Shown: positions 22,050 through 34,889, counted from the stretch's first letter. The stretch is DNA of 64,000 bases from Lytechinus pictus (GCF_037042905.1 NC_087247.1:76864420-76928419); one strand, 5' to 3'. Program-made: numbers and translations. Notes: a model not told the origin generated them from the letters alone.

Positions 22050-22531
22050 TTGTGTGTTGAAATGATACTGATAACAATATACAATAGTATTGTTCTACCT
22101 TATTTGACATATTGTAATGTTGCCTGGGGAAACACTTTCAAGTCTTATCTTGATAAATTGAGAGTATTGCAGAAAAGGGCAATACGACTTATAACAAATT
22201 CTAATTATAGACATCCCAGTACTCCGTTATTTCTTCGTCTGAGAATGCTACCACAAAGTGAACTTGTGTCGTTCAATTGTGCATTGTTCATGTTCAAACT
22301 ACAATCAATGCCTCAAGAATGTACCTTAAAAAAATTATTTCTTCAGAATTCACAAATACATAATACACGTCAAAAGGATCTTATTCGTCAGCCATTTGCG
22401 AGAACAAATGTCACTCTGACCTCCTTTCATGTATTAAAGAGTGGAACAATTTACCTGTTGATATAAAAAATAGTAAAACTCTTTTCATGTTCAAAAGATT
22501 ATTCAAAACTTGCTTTCTTGACAGATTATGA
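22050..22531 (+). pseudogene. LINE ORF2 fragment, C-terminal region (CR1/Jockey-like)
   Basis: The first frame contains LPYLTYCNVAWGNT and LQKRAIRLIT, which recur after the palm and thumb of CR1/Jockey-type reverse transcriptases. Near 22410 the frame shifts by one base; the sequence then continues with KEWNNLP and a Lys/Phe-rich end with a stop at 22529-22531. It is 5'-truncated, with no endonuclease and no catalytic FADD box, so it cannot be active. Confidence 0.75.
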
Positions 22532-22597
22532 TTATTTTCCTCCAATATGTATTTTAAGTTGATGTATTTGCATTTAAGTTGATGACCTACTCAGAAT

Positions 22598-24262
22598 TTA
22601 TGTTAAAGTTGAATTAAGAAGGGGGTGAGTTTCCATAAATATGGGTTCCACACACAATATATAGTATATATCAGTTGTTCAAACAGATAGCATGTCACAA
22701 AAATCCTCTGCCTTCTCGATATTTTGCTTTGAAAGTTTATGAAATTAGCCACCTGTCAGAGCCCGAGAGACGAGTGTACAGAAAAATCACTCTGAGTGTG
22801 ACGTCACCGGGGGGAATTTAGTATAAGAGGTGTCCAGATATAATACAGAAATGCTATGCAGAGAGAGAAAGATGAATTTCCTTTTTTTTTTCAAAGCAAC
22901 TCAAATCAAACAAATAAGAATCGTATGTACAAATCTTTACTTTCCCTGTATAAAAAACAGTATGAATAACTATCATGAACTCTTTAATCATGATGTAAGA
23001 TTGCAAACAGTGAGTTATTGAATTATATTTTCACTATTTCTCATTTATTTTATCACAATGTTCCATCAAGTGAGTAGCTGGAAAGTAATTCCGGCGGCTA
23101 GCTCAGCTCTGCGCGCGCTGCACGCCTATACAATACATACACACAACACCCAGGCATTGAGTGTACTGTAGTGGTCTGGTACCGGTATGTCGACCCACAG
23201 TTCATGACCATGCAGAGATTATGGCGATAACCTGGCGTCTTTTTCTTCTTTCCTTTTGTCTTTGACTCCATTTTTATATCCTCTGGATCATTTCCACTCA
23301 TAGCTCATTCCACAGAACGATCTTGAATCAAACGTACTATTCTTCTCGGCCTTCCGAGTTGTTTTCTATATCTAATTACGCTAGAGGTCATCGTCACACA
23401 TACAAACGCAATTCGCAAGTGAGTTGAAGACAGCAAGAAAGGTATGCGGTATAGTACGGAAGCTCGACAGCTAGCTGTCTGAGCCGGAGCGGGCGGCCGG
23501 TCGGCACAAAGCAATTCCGCAACCAACTGTGTTTTTTGCAAGAGCCGCGTCACACGCAGATAAATATGTCATAATAACACGTCTGCTACGTTATCGACTG
23601 GTGAGAAGATCTCGATCAAATTTCGTATTATTCGCCTTGAAATTATTCCTTTAGGGTCTATGGTATCATTCTGAGGGAATTTACATATTAGGAATAATAG
23701 TACAGCCATGAATATACTTTTAATCATTTCCTCTTTGCAAGTTCTCCGGCTCGCAGATACAACTTCAACTGCAGTTTATTCCATTATGACTTGTTTCGCC
23801 ACGGACCCAGTCCCGAAAGAAAACAAGGCATTAAAATCGTCTAAAATTGCTACAAAGAAGAACAGTTTTAACAATGTAGGGATATATTATTGACTATATG
23901 TCTTTAAACAATTATTACTTCCTTTCAGTATCGTTCACATAAAATCAATAGCGATAAACTGAAGTTTTGACACAAAAGTAAATATGAAGGCGTACGTGCA
24001 TAGTACACAAAACGGCACTGCCTTGTTTACTACACCGGGACCGAATACCCCCCGGTGACGTCACAGTCAAAGAACACCCGTCTCGGTAGGCATTGCAGGA
24101 GCGAACTCAGGGAAAATGGGTAGGGATAAATCGTTCAAATTCACTATTTTGAAAAAAGATAATGGGGGGTCGAATCACCTCTTAGTGTTTGGGGGGTTGT
24201 AAGGTTGCTATTAATGTAAATATCTCAATATTTGGAATCGTCTTCTTAATTCAACTTTAAGT
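22598..24262. mobile_element. Possible 1.7-kb inverted-repeat element
   Basis: Left outer block TTAAAGTTGAATTAAGAAG and right outer block CTTCTTAATTCAACTTTAA are reverse complements. Farther in, GTGACGTCACCGGGGGG (about 22798) opposes CCCCCCGGTGACGTCAC (about 24048). The interior (23090-23560) is GC-richer. I see no transposase. The relation between outer and inner arms is not fully worked out. Confidence 0.45.
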
Positions 24263-24409
24263 ATGTGCATATGTGGGTGGATGTGGTTGTGTGTATGTAT
24301 ATATATGTGTGTTTGTAATAGTTTTCCATTCTATTTTTAACATCTTAACCTTATTATATATTTTTGTTCTCTCCTTTTGTATCTTGTAGATTAGTATATC
24401 CTATGTTTC

Positions 24410-25155
24410 ATGTTAATAATCATAAGTTTGAAAATTAATGCCGATAAAACACATGTTATGTTGATTTCGACAAGATCCCATTTAAATCCTACTGAATTGA
24501 ATGTATTCTTAAATGGCACAAAACTTGAACAAGTCAGTTCTACTAGATACCTTGGTGTTAAAATTGATTGTCATTTGACTTGGGATGAGCATGTTAAACA
24601 GTTGTGTAAAAACCTTTCTTACAAAGTGTATATGTTGCGGAAGCTTAGTAGTACGTTAAATACCCATTTACTGAATACCCTTTTCAAATTCTCCATCCAA
24701 CCTGTCATTGATTATGGAAGCTCTGTACGGGGAAATTGCTCATCGAAGAATCGTAATCTTATCAAACGGATTAAAAAAGAGCTCTTTGTGTAGTCACTAA
24801 GAATTATGGTGTACGTGATATTAGTGTTTCTAAACTATTTAAAGATTTAAAATGGCAAGACTTTGAGACGCGAAGAGATTATTTCATTAATGTACTTATG
24901 TATTGTTGCATACATGGCTCTGCACCACTGAGACTTTGTAATGAAATAGAAATCTTTTATGACAGACATGGTTTTAATACCGGTACTCGTAATGCTGATT
25001 CTTTACATGTAGTCCCGCCCAAACCAACTACAGAACTTTTCAAACAATCCTTTAAATACTCTGGTGCAAAATCATGGAATTCTCTCCCAAATGAATTACA
25101 AAATCAACAAACCCTCAACTTGTTCAAGAGAAATTATAAACAAAAATATTTTTAA
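24410..25155 (+). pseudogene. LINE ORF2 fragment with frameshift (CR1/Jockey-like)
   Basis: Frame 1 has KINADKTHVMLIS and STRYLGVKIDCHLTWDEHV, which match the end of the reverse transcriptase palm and the thumb. A one-base shift in the A6 run at 24773-24778 ends it. The other frame continues with VVTKNYGVRDISV, then SAPLRLCNE and SWNSLPNELQ, to a stop at 25155. The 5' part is missing. It is a different family from the fragment at 22050, judging by sequence. Confidence 0.8.
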
Positions 25156-25700
25156 ATAAGATTGATATTACTCTTTAATCACATGATTTTTTACAATGAC
25201 TAGAATAATTATGTTTACTTAGTATTATATTTGATATGTTAGTTATATTCTAAAATGTTTTGAGTTTGTTTCAATGTTCTCCTTCTTAATATTCCTCTTC
25301 TCATTACTCTTGCATTTCTTAATTGTTTCATTTCTTTCCGACTCCTATCCCCTCTATTTTCGCTCCATCCCTGGAGTCGACTATTACTCAATCCTCCGTC
25401 GTTTCTATTTCTTATCTAATGTTTCTATTTCTCAGACATTCAAACAATTGTTTGTACTTCCAAACTCTACTTGTCACATTTCTCTTGATTTAAACCTTCT
25501 TTTTGTCGTACTCCTAAGTTTTGCTATATTGATTGTTTGTATCTTATATTCGCTTTGTTTGCTAGTATATTAATCTTATGAATATTGAATTTATTTTACT
25601 GATTAGTTTGTCCTTCAGGACCATGATGTAAAACAGCCATTGTGCTGATACATGTTTTTATCCTGAATAAATATTTTGAAATAAATAATAAATAAATAAT
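25156..25700 (+). repeat. LINE 3' tail with TAAA-type microsatellite end
   Basis: Follows the frame above and ends with TTTTTATCCTGAATAAATATT and a run of AAATAAATAAT units at about 25668-25700, a typical LINE 3' terminus. Confidence 0.65.
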
Positions 25701-25734
25701 AAGTATTCCAGGGGCCTACTCACAAGCTTTGCTT

Positions 25735-25880
25735 TTAAAGGGGTCCTAAAACCAATTCGTCTATGCTATAATCTAATTGATGTATATTCATGTACTCATT
25801 TACGTTGTATGTATATCTATTTTGATTATGATGTGATGTTTTTGGGTTTGAATAAATAAACTTGAACTTGAGGGGTTATT
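25735..25880 (+). repeat. Second LINE 3' tail
   Basis: GTTTTTGGGTTTGAATAAATA followed by AACTTGAACTTGAG looks like the 3' end of another LINE copy. No coding part remains. Confidence 0.45.
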
Positions 25881-26769
25881 TGGGGGTATATTTATGAATT
25901 ACAATACCAATTATTAGATTTATATAATAAAATATCTCCCAAACTGATAAAACACAATTACAAAATAATTGAATAAGAAATCCTCTACATATACCATTAA
26001 ATCATAATGCAAATGTCCGTCCGTGATAAAATTTTGTTCTTCTGTGACAGTATTCCAATTCCACTTTCGCATATGAATATCTATTGATCTGGGTTTTATA
26101 CATGTTTTAGGTCTTTTGCTAGTGAGATAGCTCAGCATGTTTTTGTTTAAATTTATTGCTCCAGCAATAGAACATAATTTAATTTTCTTTCTGTCACGGA
26201 CGAACAAATTTGAATAAACATGAATATGAAAATGTGGTATGACCATTCCCGGACAAATATTTTCCAATACTTTTTGTATTTTAGCAAACTAGTGTTTCAT
26301 CTATAATTACTTGCTAACAAAACTCAAGGCAATCTAATGATTGTCAAAATAAGACCAAAAACAATATTTCTCAATTTAAGCGTTCGTCGGTGACCGCAGT
26401 GTTCAACACCCCTATTCGAAAGTGAGTCATTCCAGTCACTTTCCGGACCTTACCAAATAAACAAATATGGGTTTTAGTAACCTTAGATGTCAATGAAATA
26501 TCTGGCACTGATTACATCATAAGGAGATAAAAATCAAATTTTTACCCCAATGCTCACTTTAACCATTCAGGCTCACAAACCCAATGAGCCAAAATGTCCG
26601 GAAAATTGTAGATTTAGGATTTTGTGCTTTGATCATTTTAAAGAGAGAGAGAGGGGGGGATATTTGTGCCCCTCATTTTTAAGGTGCACTTGTCTTTTCA
26701 TATTAGTATAGGCCTCTACATGATCATCATGTAGTACACTTCCTGGCAATGCATATATACATTACTATA
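25881..26769. other. Unassigned sequence
   Basis: A minus-strand open frame of 115 codons (25920-26267) shows no recognisable domain and no splice or promoter context. A short GA-rich and G-rich patch lies at 26642-26660. Confidence 0.4.
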
Positions 26770-27352
26770 GGGTTAGGGTTAGTAAGTATATGGACCTAGT
26801 TCATGAAATTTGGACAGTAATCAAGTATTACTGAACATCCTGCCCGAGTTTCAGGTCACATGACCAAGGTAAAAGGTCATTTAGGGTCAATGAACTTAGA
26901 CCATGTTGGGGGAAGCAATATCGAAATCTTAACCAAGGTTAAGTTTTTGAAATGTCGTCAGAACTTTGAAATTTTATGGATCTAGTTGATGAAACTTAGA
27001 CACAAGAGCAATTATGTATCCCTGAACATCCTGTGCAATTTTCAGGTCACATGATCAAGGTCAAAGGTCGTTTAGGGTCAATGAACTTTGGCCATGTTGG
27101 GGGTATTTGTTGAATTGGCATCATAACTTAGAAAGTTTATGGATCTATACATGTAGTTCATGAAACATAAGCTTAATCGAGTTGTTTTGCACATGTCTGA
27201 GGTCACATGGTCATGGTCATAGTATTTTATTGTCATATGAGTGTTTTCTTTTATGAATAATTATTTAATAGCTGTTTTCAAAGTCAGCACTGCTGGTATA
27301 TATCAAATCGCGTAATGCAGGCGAGACTGCCAGAGGCATTCCATTTGTTTTG
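26770..27352 (-). repeat. Repeat family R, copy 2 (reverse, truncated)
   Basis: Minus-oriented copy: the start block with GTCTCGCCTGCATTACGC lies at about 27312-27352, followed leftward by three AGGTCA-bearing units. The GCC-rich terminal patch is missing. Confidence 0.75.
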
Positions 27353-27359
27353 TATTCCT

Positions 27360-29870
27360 TTTACCTTATCTCAACATGAAATGACAATATTTTTGTCTCG
27401 GGTCACAGAAAAAAAGTGTGCTGGGCCAAATTCCAAAATGGACACCAAAACCCCCACAAATCACATTTTAGCCACAACTTCTTTGTTTGGTGGTCTTTTT
27501 CTCTGGTTTTGGTGTCTATTCATATGTTTTTGGGGGGCAGGCAATTTGTTTTTCCTAAAATTAGTACTTTTAAAACATTATTTGTAGAGTTAAAAGATGA
27601 TTTTACTTAGATTTACAAATTTTTAGAGCCTTTTTTTATTCAAAATGAAGGTTTATCATCTTGCGGTTCGTGGATATCAGATGATACCAGTTGAACAGTA
27701 GTAAACAGCTTGATATAGCTTTATTACATTTATTCCTCTTAATTGGGTTTGCTGATATTTGCGAAAAATATCTTATCGAATAAAAGAAAATGTTATTCAT
27801 CTATAGGTGCTATACGGTATACAAATACAATGTACTGTACATACTACACTGCATATATCCATGCATTAACCACCATGACATATACCGTAACCATGCCTAC
27901 ATATCGTCGCCGAATCCACAAAGTGGCACAAGCGACCGTTGATGCGCGAAATCACTTTTCGAGATAAACGCGATTAAAGATTTTTACATTTTCAATTGCC
28001 AGTTGCTATAGGATTGTGAAGTTTAACAGAATAAAGAATGCACATACCACTAGCCAGTTATTTACTCCTGCTTCCCATGTAAAAATTTTATCGAATGAAC
28101 ATCAAATCTTGACATAGCAGTGATTCAAACACAAGCATGACAAGTGTCGTTTTGTGGAAAATATTACTTCAGCATGCGTAGAAACGACGTGCATGCGCGT
28201 GCCATTTCGTGGATTATTTTACAACGGATTTTGAGGCTAGTGTCGTTTTTTTCACTTTAATTATCTCATTAACTACAGAGAATTTGGTTCTAAAATTTTG
28301 GTGAAATGATAGACCATAGCCAAGGCAACCTAAAGCTGAAAGATACTTGAAATTGAATACTAAAACAGAAAGATACTCAAAATTTACTTTTCACGTGATT
28401 TTGGGACGTTGTGCCACTTCGTGGATTCAGAGACGTCACAGAATCCACGAAGTGGCACACGCGATAGTTGATGCGCGTAATCACTATTCGAGATAAACGC
28501 GAATAAAGATTTTCACATTTTCACAACAGAATGAAGAATGCACATACCAAGGGCCAGGTACATGTATCTACTGCTGCATTCCATGTTAAAAACGTATCGA
28601 ATGAACATCAAATCTTGACGTAGCAGTGATTCAAACACAAGTGTCGTTTTGTGCGTAGAAACGGCGCGCACCTGTGTGCCACTTCGTGGATTTTTTTACA
28701 AAGGATTTCAGGCTCGTGTCGCTTTTTCACTTTAATTATCTCATTACTTAGAGAGAATTGGGTTCTAAATTTCGGTGAAATAATAGGCCATGACTAGAGA
28801 ATACTAAAACTGAAAGAAACTAAAAATTGACTTTTCACGTGAATTTGGGACGTTGTGCCACTTCGTGGATTCAGTGACGATATAAACTATAGTGTCATAG
28901 AAATGAGCCTCTGAGTTTTAGAATTAGATTGTGAATCTGATTGATTTGTCAGCTGATGTACATGATGTAACCCAATTAAACATAAATTGCACATAAACAT
29001 CTATTGATACATGTACATGTATGTACATCACATTTTTAGCCATATCTTCTTCATCTGGATTTTTTTTCCCACCTGGTTATGGTGTCTAACCCTATGTTTA
29101 TGGGGTCAGGTAACTACCATGGTAACGCTGATCAACAGCCAATCAGAATCAAAGATTCCATGCAAGTTACCATTGGATGGCAACGTTTATACAACGGGCC
29201 CAGAATAGCTACAGAGTAAATGCAATAACGTGGGGTTGACTATAATCCATTGTTAATGATATTTACCTCTCTCCGCCCCCTGAATTAGCATATTTGACAA
29301 AACATATCTTCAATTTTTGAGCTAAAATATATCTTCAATTTCTGAGGCATCTAATAGGTATTTCTAAACCTACAAAATCATTTCTATGACACTATTGTTT
29401 ATATACAGACCCTATTGATAAATTAAATTTTTTTAATTTAAAATTTTAATAAGATATATTTCACATATATTTGTAAAACCCAAAGTAGAGGAAACCAAGC
29501 AATATAGCTATATGAAACTGCTTGCTAAATTGTGGAAATCGTATTGTCTAATATCCAAGAACCAAAAGACGATGAAACCTACTTTTTGGCTGAAAAAAGG
29601 GTCTAAAATTTGTTAAATTTAGGTAAACTTACCTTTTAACTCTACAAATAATGGTTTAAAAGTACTAATAATTTTAGGAAAAACAAATTGCCTGCCCCAA
29701 AATACATATGAATAGACACCTAAGTCAGAGAAAAAGACCACCAAATAAAGAGGTTGTGGCCAAAACTGTGATTTTGGCGGCCATTTTGGATTTTGGCCCG
29801 GCACACTTTTTTCTCGGACCCGAGACAAAAAATATTCATGTTGAGATACATTACAGGGAATAAATAAAAA
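27360..29870. mobile_element. Nested inverted-repeat region
   Basis: The outer arms, about 27360-27650 and 29570-29870, are reverse complements; shared blocks include TTGGTGGTCTTTTTCTC, TTCATATG and TTTAAAACATTATTTGTAGAG. Inside, two head-to-tail units (27908-28428 and 28439-28873) each begin GAATCCAC-AAGTGGCAC and end GTGCCACTTCGTGGATTC. A further inverted pair, ATAGTGTCATAGAAATGA and its complement, lies near 28887 and 29390. Confidence 0.65.
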
Positions 29871-30120
29871 CTGTTGCCATATCAAAATGACCAAAAAAAA
29901 ATATTTTTTTGACCCATGTATAGCCCACTCCTAATTATACATGTATATCACATGAAAGCAGGGTTGTAATAAAAAACATTAAAAAAAATATATAAAAAAA
30001 GTTTTTTGCTTTAAAACAATTTTTTTTTTTAACGAATGATGCAATTTTCCGTAAATCAATTAATTTATACAGTCTGATTTAAGCTCTTGATGTTTTAAAT
30101 ACATTTTTGGAGTACCGTCA

Positions 30121-30874
30121 GTAACGGTCTATTAACCGCACCTTTTTCTCGGCGGGATAGAAGCAAAAGTCGGGGGTGCGGTTTATCCACGGTGACGGGT
30201 CTGAGCCAGCCCGTCGTAACCCCTCCCGAACACGTAAGACGTCTGCCAGTTCACAACACTTTGAGTGGCCGGGCGTAGCCGCCCAGGGCAATGTCGTTTA
30301 GAGGGGTATGAGCCGCGGGTAATGAGAAGCAATTATTACGATCTTAATCAAATATTGTCCATAATAAACGCACCCACCTTCATGACACTAATTTCGACTT
30401 TATTCTCGATTCAAAGCAGCGAAGTTCCCCGGCTAAGTTCAAAGAGACGCCAAGCATACTCAGTAATATTTTGTCACAGCTGAGCGAGAGTTGAGTGAGC
30501 TGAGCTAGCTTGCGTTGTATTGTGGTTGTAGTGCGACTTAAGCTGGCGCTATTAATTTTAACCCCTCCCAAAGTCCCGTTTCGCGCCAGCATATTTTTTC
30601 TTTCCCGTTTGCTTTTGCTTTTGCTTGAGTGAGTGTGTAAGTGGCCAATATTGTTGGGACCTTTCTTTCTTGCAAACATTTGTAGATGAATTGATCAAGA
30701 ACAGCAGATTTCCGCATAGGCCTACCGGTAATCTCTTTGGATACTTTGAAATCTTTAACTTAGTTTTTGTTTCTTCGTACCTCAAATATAATGTGAGGAT
30801 TTATTTATTATTTTTTTTTTTAGTCCAAAGTTGGGGGTGCGGTTAATCCACGGGTGCGGTTTATAGTCCTTTAC
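30121..30874. mobile_element. Short element with TIR GTAANGGNCTAT
   Basis: Left end GTAACGGTCTATTAACCGCACC and right end GGTGCGGTTTATAGTCCTTTAC are imperfect inverted repeats. The motif GGGGGTGCGGTT recurs inside each end. No transposase is visible. A target-site duplication is not clear. Confidence 0.5.
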
Positions 30875-30969
30875 TTACGTTAAGTAAGAGAAGACTACAA
30901 TTTTTGTTACTGAATTTCCAACAGAAAAGTTCATATTTCCCGCAAAAATTAATAAATCATGGATATTGA

Positions 30970-31030
30970 ATGCCAAAACCCCCCCCCCCGGGGTATTTTG
31001 AGTCTTGCCAATCTGGGGGGGGGGTCAAAA
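30970..31030. repeat. C-run/G-run palindrome
   Basis: A long C run followed by GGGGTATTTTGAGTC, then a G run about 40 bases later; this is a remnant of an inverted end with homopolymer tips. 30875-31180 otherwise holds nothing I recognise. Confidence 0.5.
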
Positions 31031-31181
31031 AGAGTTTGCACAATGGAAGAAAATGACATACTGTAATCTATGGCATTTCAAAGCATAATTTCATAAAATC
31101 AAGAAATGCTTTATTTCATTTGAATCAATTATGCCAATTTTAATTAAATAAAGCCCTTGAACTGAATTTAGAGCATATAAG

Positions 31182-32224
31182 AAAACAAGTGGAACGCCTT
31201 TGCCACCTGCATTACGCAATGCGATATAGCAGCAGTGCTTCCTTTGAAAAAAGCTAATGAATATTATTCACAGAAGAAAACACTAAAATGATAATAAAAT
31301 ATTATGTCCATTGACCCAAAATGACCTTTGACCATGATCATGTGACCTAAGACATGTGCCAAAAAATCATTCATACTTGACTATCTTTATGTCGATGTTT
31401 CATGAGCTAGATCCATAAACTTCCTTAGTTATGATGCCAATTCAACACATACTCTCAACACGGCCAGAGTTCATTGACCTTTAAATGACCTTTGATCATG
31501 GCCATGTTCCTAAAATGCACACAGGGTATTCAGGGATACATTGCTGCTCTTATGTCCAAGTTTCATGAACTAGATCCATTGACTTTTAAAGTTATGATGA
31601 CAATTGCACATATACCCCCGACATTACCAAAGTTTGTTGACCCTACATGACCTTTGACCTTGGTCATGTGACCCGAAACTCGCACAGGATGTTCAAGGAT
31701 ACTTGATTGCTCTTATGTCTAAGTTTCATGAACTAGATCCATAAAATTTCAAAGTTATGATGACAATTCCTCAAATAACCCCAACATGGCCAAAGTTCGT
31801 TGACCGTAAGTGACCTTTGACCTTAATCATGTGACCTGAAACTCAGGCAAGATACTCAGTGATACACTATCACCCTTATGTCTACGTTTTATGAACTAGG
31901 TCCATATACTTTCAAAGTTATGACAACATTTCAAAAACTTAACCTTGGTTAAGATTTCGATATTAATTCCCCCCAACATGGTCTAAGTTCATTGACCCTA
32001 AATGACCTTTGACCTTGGTCATGTGACCTGAAACTCAGGCAGGATGTTCAGTAATACTTGATTACCCTTATGTCCAAGTTTCACAAACTAGGTCCATATA
32101 CTTTCTAAGTTATGATGAAATTTCAAAAACTTAACCTTGGTTAAGATTTCAATGTTGACGACGCCGCCGCCGCCGTCGGAAGAGCGGCGCCTATAGTCTC
32201 GCTCTGCTATGCAGGCGAGACAAA
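31182..32224 (+). repeat. Repeat family R, copy 3 (complete)
   Basis: Starts with ACAAGTGGAACGCCT and CACCTGCATTACGC. Five to six units of about 170 bp carry TGACCTTTGACC. It ends with GACGACGCCGCCGCCGCC, CGGAAGAGCGGCGCC and GCTATGCAGGCGAGACAAAAA. The start (ACCTGCAT) and end (ATGCAGG) are short inverted repeats. Confidence 0.85.
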
Positions 32225-32655
32225 AATCAGTACAAAAAGTTTTTTTTCTTCTTTTTTTTGTTTTGAATGGAAATTATTGACAATAATTTTAATCATTAAA
32301 CAAAAGTACAAATAATGAAACAGATTTTGGCGAGAATTTACAATTGGCTTTATACATGAATCACGTTTTTGAGCAATTCGGGGTCTGACATGCCCTTGTT
32401 GTGTAATATCATAACCACATACCCATGCATGCATCCCAAACTAGTCTTGAATGATATGGCATGGCCCTGTCATGTTTATAGATTTATCATATAAATTTTT
32501 GAGGGAGCCATTGAGGTCCCCTGGGATTGTTAGGGCTAAGGTTTGCTAGCTGTTTATCTTATAAAAAGTACTTTTCTCCATCTTTACAAAGCGCAAAGTT
32601 TCACCTGCTTTCGTGTGTACCTCAAGAGTACGATGTCAGTTTTACAATCTATTAA
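32225..32655. other. Unassigned sequence
   Basis: No gene or repeat recognised. Confidence 0.4.
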
Positions 32656-32659
32656 TCGT

Positions 32660-32776
32660 CGCCTTCTTGCACAAAGGCCATTAGCCGTTAGCGTGCATTT
32701 GACAGTGCGCACTAACGGCCTTTGTGCAAGAAGGCGGCGCGCAGTCTGCGCTTACGGCCCTTATGCGGGAAGGCAA
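32660..32776. repeat. Strong hairpin GCCTTCTTGCACAAAGGCC with extra half copy
   Basis: Arms at 32661-32679 and 32717-32735 are perfect reverse complements; a variant half copy (GGCCCTTATGCGGGAAGGC) follows at about 32757-32775. Confidence 0.8.
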
Positions 32777-33275
32777 CGATTTGTAAAATACCATTATGCT
32801 TGTGCAACACTTCCATTTCATTCAAGTACTACTATGTATTTGAGCTTATTTTAAATGGTGTTTCTTTCCCTGTCCATAAAGTGAGCACAACACTCAGATA
32901 TGTTTGTTGAAATGAGAATATTCTTAATATGGATTGATGTACACAAGTTAACAGGGAGGAAAGGATCATGACAAAGCAATGGAGAAAGGGAGAATAAAGG
33001 GGGAAAGAGAAAGAGTGGTGTTGAGAGAGAGTTTTGATTAGAAGAAAATAGTACACCACTTCAGAAATAAAAGTATGAAAAAAAAGCATTCATCTAAAAT
33101 CACATCCATGCAAATTTACAACACACAAGCCTATGCGGTGTTTTAAAACACGTTTTTTTAATTAAAAAAACACAGGTGTTTTAAAATGCGTTTTACAACA
33201 TGTTTTAAAACACACCGTTTAAAACGTGCCAACCCTGTATGAAAGATTATGAAGTATGCAATGCAAAAGTGCATT
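32777..33275. other. Unassigned sequence
   Basis: Purine-rich near 32950-33030 and an A/T palindromic patch with GTTTTAAAACAC-like motifs at 33137-33225. I see no exon. Confidence 0.4.
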
Positions 33276-34004
33276 TTTTTATACGCCTGTCTAGACGGGC
33301 CGTATTATGGTATCACACTCGGTGTCCATCTGTCCGTCCATTAACTTTTCCTTGTAAACGCGATAACTTAAGTTTAACTTAACCTAGGCTCATATAATTT
33401 GGTGTGTATGATACTAGCATGGATCCCAGGAAGCCTATTGATTTTGAGGTCAGAAGGTCAAATGTCAAGGTCACAGTGACATGTTTTCATCTTACCCTTC
33501 TGCAGTCCTTGTAAACGTGTTAACTTTAGTTTAACTTAACCTATGCTCATATAATTTGATATGTATGATACTAGCATGGATCCCAGGGAGCCTACTGAAT
33601 TTGAGGTCACAAGGTCAAAGGTCAAAGTCACACTGACATGCTTTCATTTTACCCTTCTGAAGTCCTTGTAAACACGATTACTTTAGTTTAATTTAACCTA
33701 GGCTCATATAATTTGTCGTGTTTGATACAAGCATGAATTCCAAGGATTACATATGAGCCTAGAATAAGTTAAACTTAAGTTATCACGTTTTATACAAAGA
33801 CTGCGGAAGGGTAAGATGAAAACATGTGTGTGACCTTGACCTTTGACCTCAAAATCATTAGGCTTCCTAGGATCCATGGTAGTATCATACACACCAAGTT
33901 GTATGAGCCTAGAAGTTATCTCATTTACAAGGAAAAGTTAACAGACGGACGGACACCGACATGATACCATAATACATCCCGTCTAGGACAGGCGTATAAA
34001 AAGT
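33276..34004. mobile_element. Foldback element with internal tandem units
   Basis: The ends TTTTTATACGCCTGTCTAGA and its reverse complement form terminal inverted repeats of about 80 bp, including GGACGGACACCGA versus TCGGTGTCCATCTGTCC. The left part has three direct units of about 155 bp starting TTGTAAACGCGATAACTT, with AGGTCA/AAGGTCAAAGGTCA motifs; the right part (33745-33925) has the unit inverted. Confidence 0.8.
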
Positions 34005-34320
34005 TGGAACAATGAATATCTAATGCAAAATCAGTTGTCAATCCAATGTTTTTTTAATTCTTGAATTACAAAATTTGAATAACTACAATACAAATGAACA
34101 AGTGGACGTGACATAACCGATTTGCTCATTGAATGTTCATGAAGGCATGCATAAAACTGTTTCAACAAAATAATGCAAGTCTTTAAAATGTCATAAGTTT
34201 GTTATTCCTTATCCAATTTTGATCAAATTTTTAGTATTTTTTGATTGTCTGATTTCTCTTCATCTGTTCAAATTATAATATTTTCAGTATGGAGTACCCT
34301 TTAAAGTTCCTTTGCATAAA
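34005..34320. repeat. Arm of a short inverted-repeat element
   Basis: Resembles one arm of the element at 18500-19443: a block around ATCCAATTTTGATCAAATTT and the end GGAGTACCCTTTAAAG. Confidence 0.45.
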
Positions 34321-34497
34321 ACCTAGTACTAATGATAACCCTGCAATCCCAATTTAGCATGAATCAACGGCTAATCAAAATCAAGGTTTCCAGAGCAATT
34401 ATATACACCATCAAAGGTGGAATTAACATCAATGTTTAATATCAATCAATGTGGACTTAGTTTACTGATTAAGAACAATCTTGTTTTCTGAACTTAC

Positions 34498-34581
34498 CTC
34501 TTTCATACGCTCCCATATGATTCTAACAACTGATGAGCTGGTACGTACATTAACTTCAACTTGGTAGGCTGCATTTAATAT
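34498..34581 (-). CDS. DSTYK: DSTYK, internal exon (28 codons)
   Basis: Minus strand: acceptor GTTTCAG| at 34582, exon of 84 bases in phase 0-0, donor |GTAAGTTCAG at 34497. The peptide begins ILNAAYQVEV and ends WERMKE. The vertebrate DSTYK segment, as I remember it, is nearly the same over ILNAAYxVEV and SSVxRxxWE. DSTYK is a membrane-associated dual-specificity kinase implicated in FGF/ERK signalling and cell death. This exon lies in the long alpha-helical region upstream of the kinase domain. It follows directly on the exon at 37207-37439. I found no kinase-domain exon farther left in the window. Confidence 0.8.
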
Positions 34582-34889
34582 CTGAAACAAATCACATTTA
34601 TCCTTTTCCATTACAAACTTCATTAATATATAAAACTTCATTACGTAAGTGAATAATCTTAGATAAAAAGCATCATGAACAAAGTCTTCTTTTCATCAGT
34701 TCAAAAGGTAAGGTAAAGAGTGTCTTCTCACAGCAGTTTGACACAATACAAGGCAATAAATAGCCTACTTGATTAACTGCTACAGTATGATGTGCAAATG
34801 AGAATGTACAACTAATTATTGTTAATGGCATTTTTTATGCTTTTATTAATTATTCCTAACCTTCATGATAGAAACTTAAGCATGACATG

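Noticed and set aside
25920..26267. 115-codon minus-strand frame
   Set aside because: No domain, no codon-use signal and no splice or promoter context.
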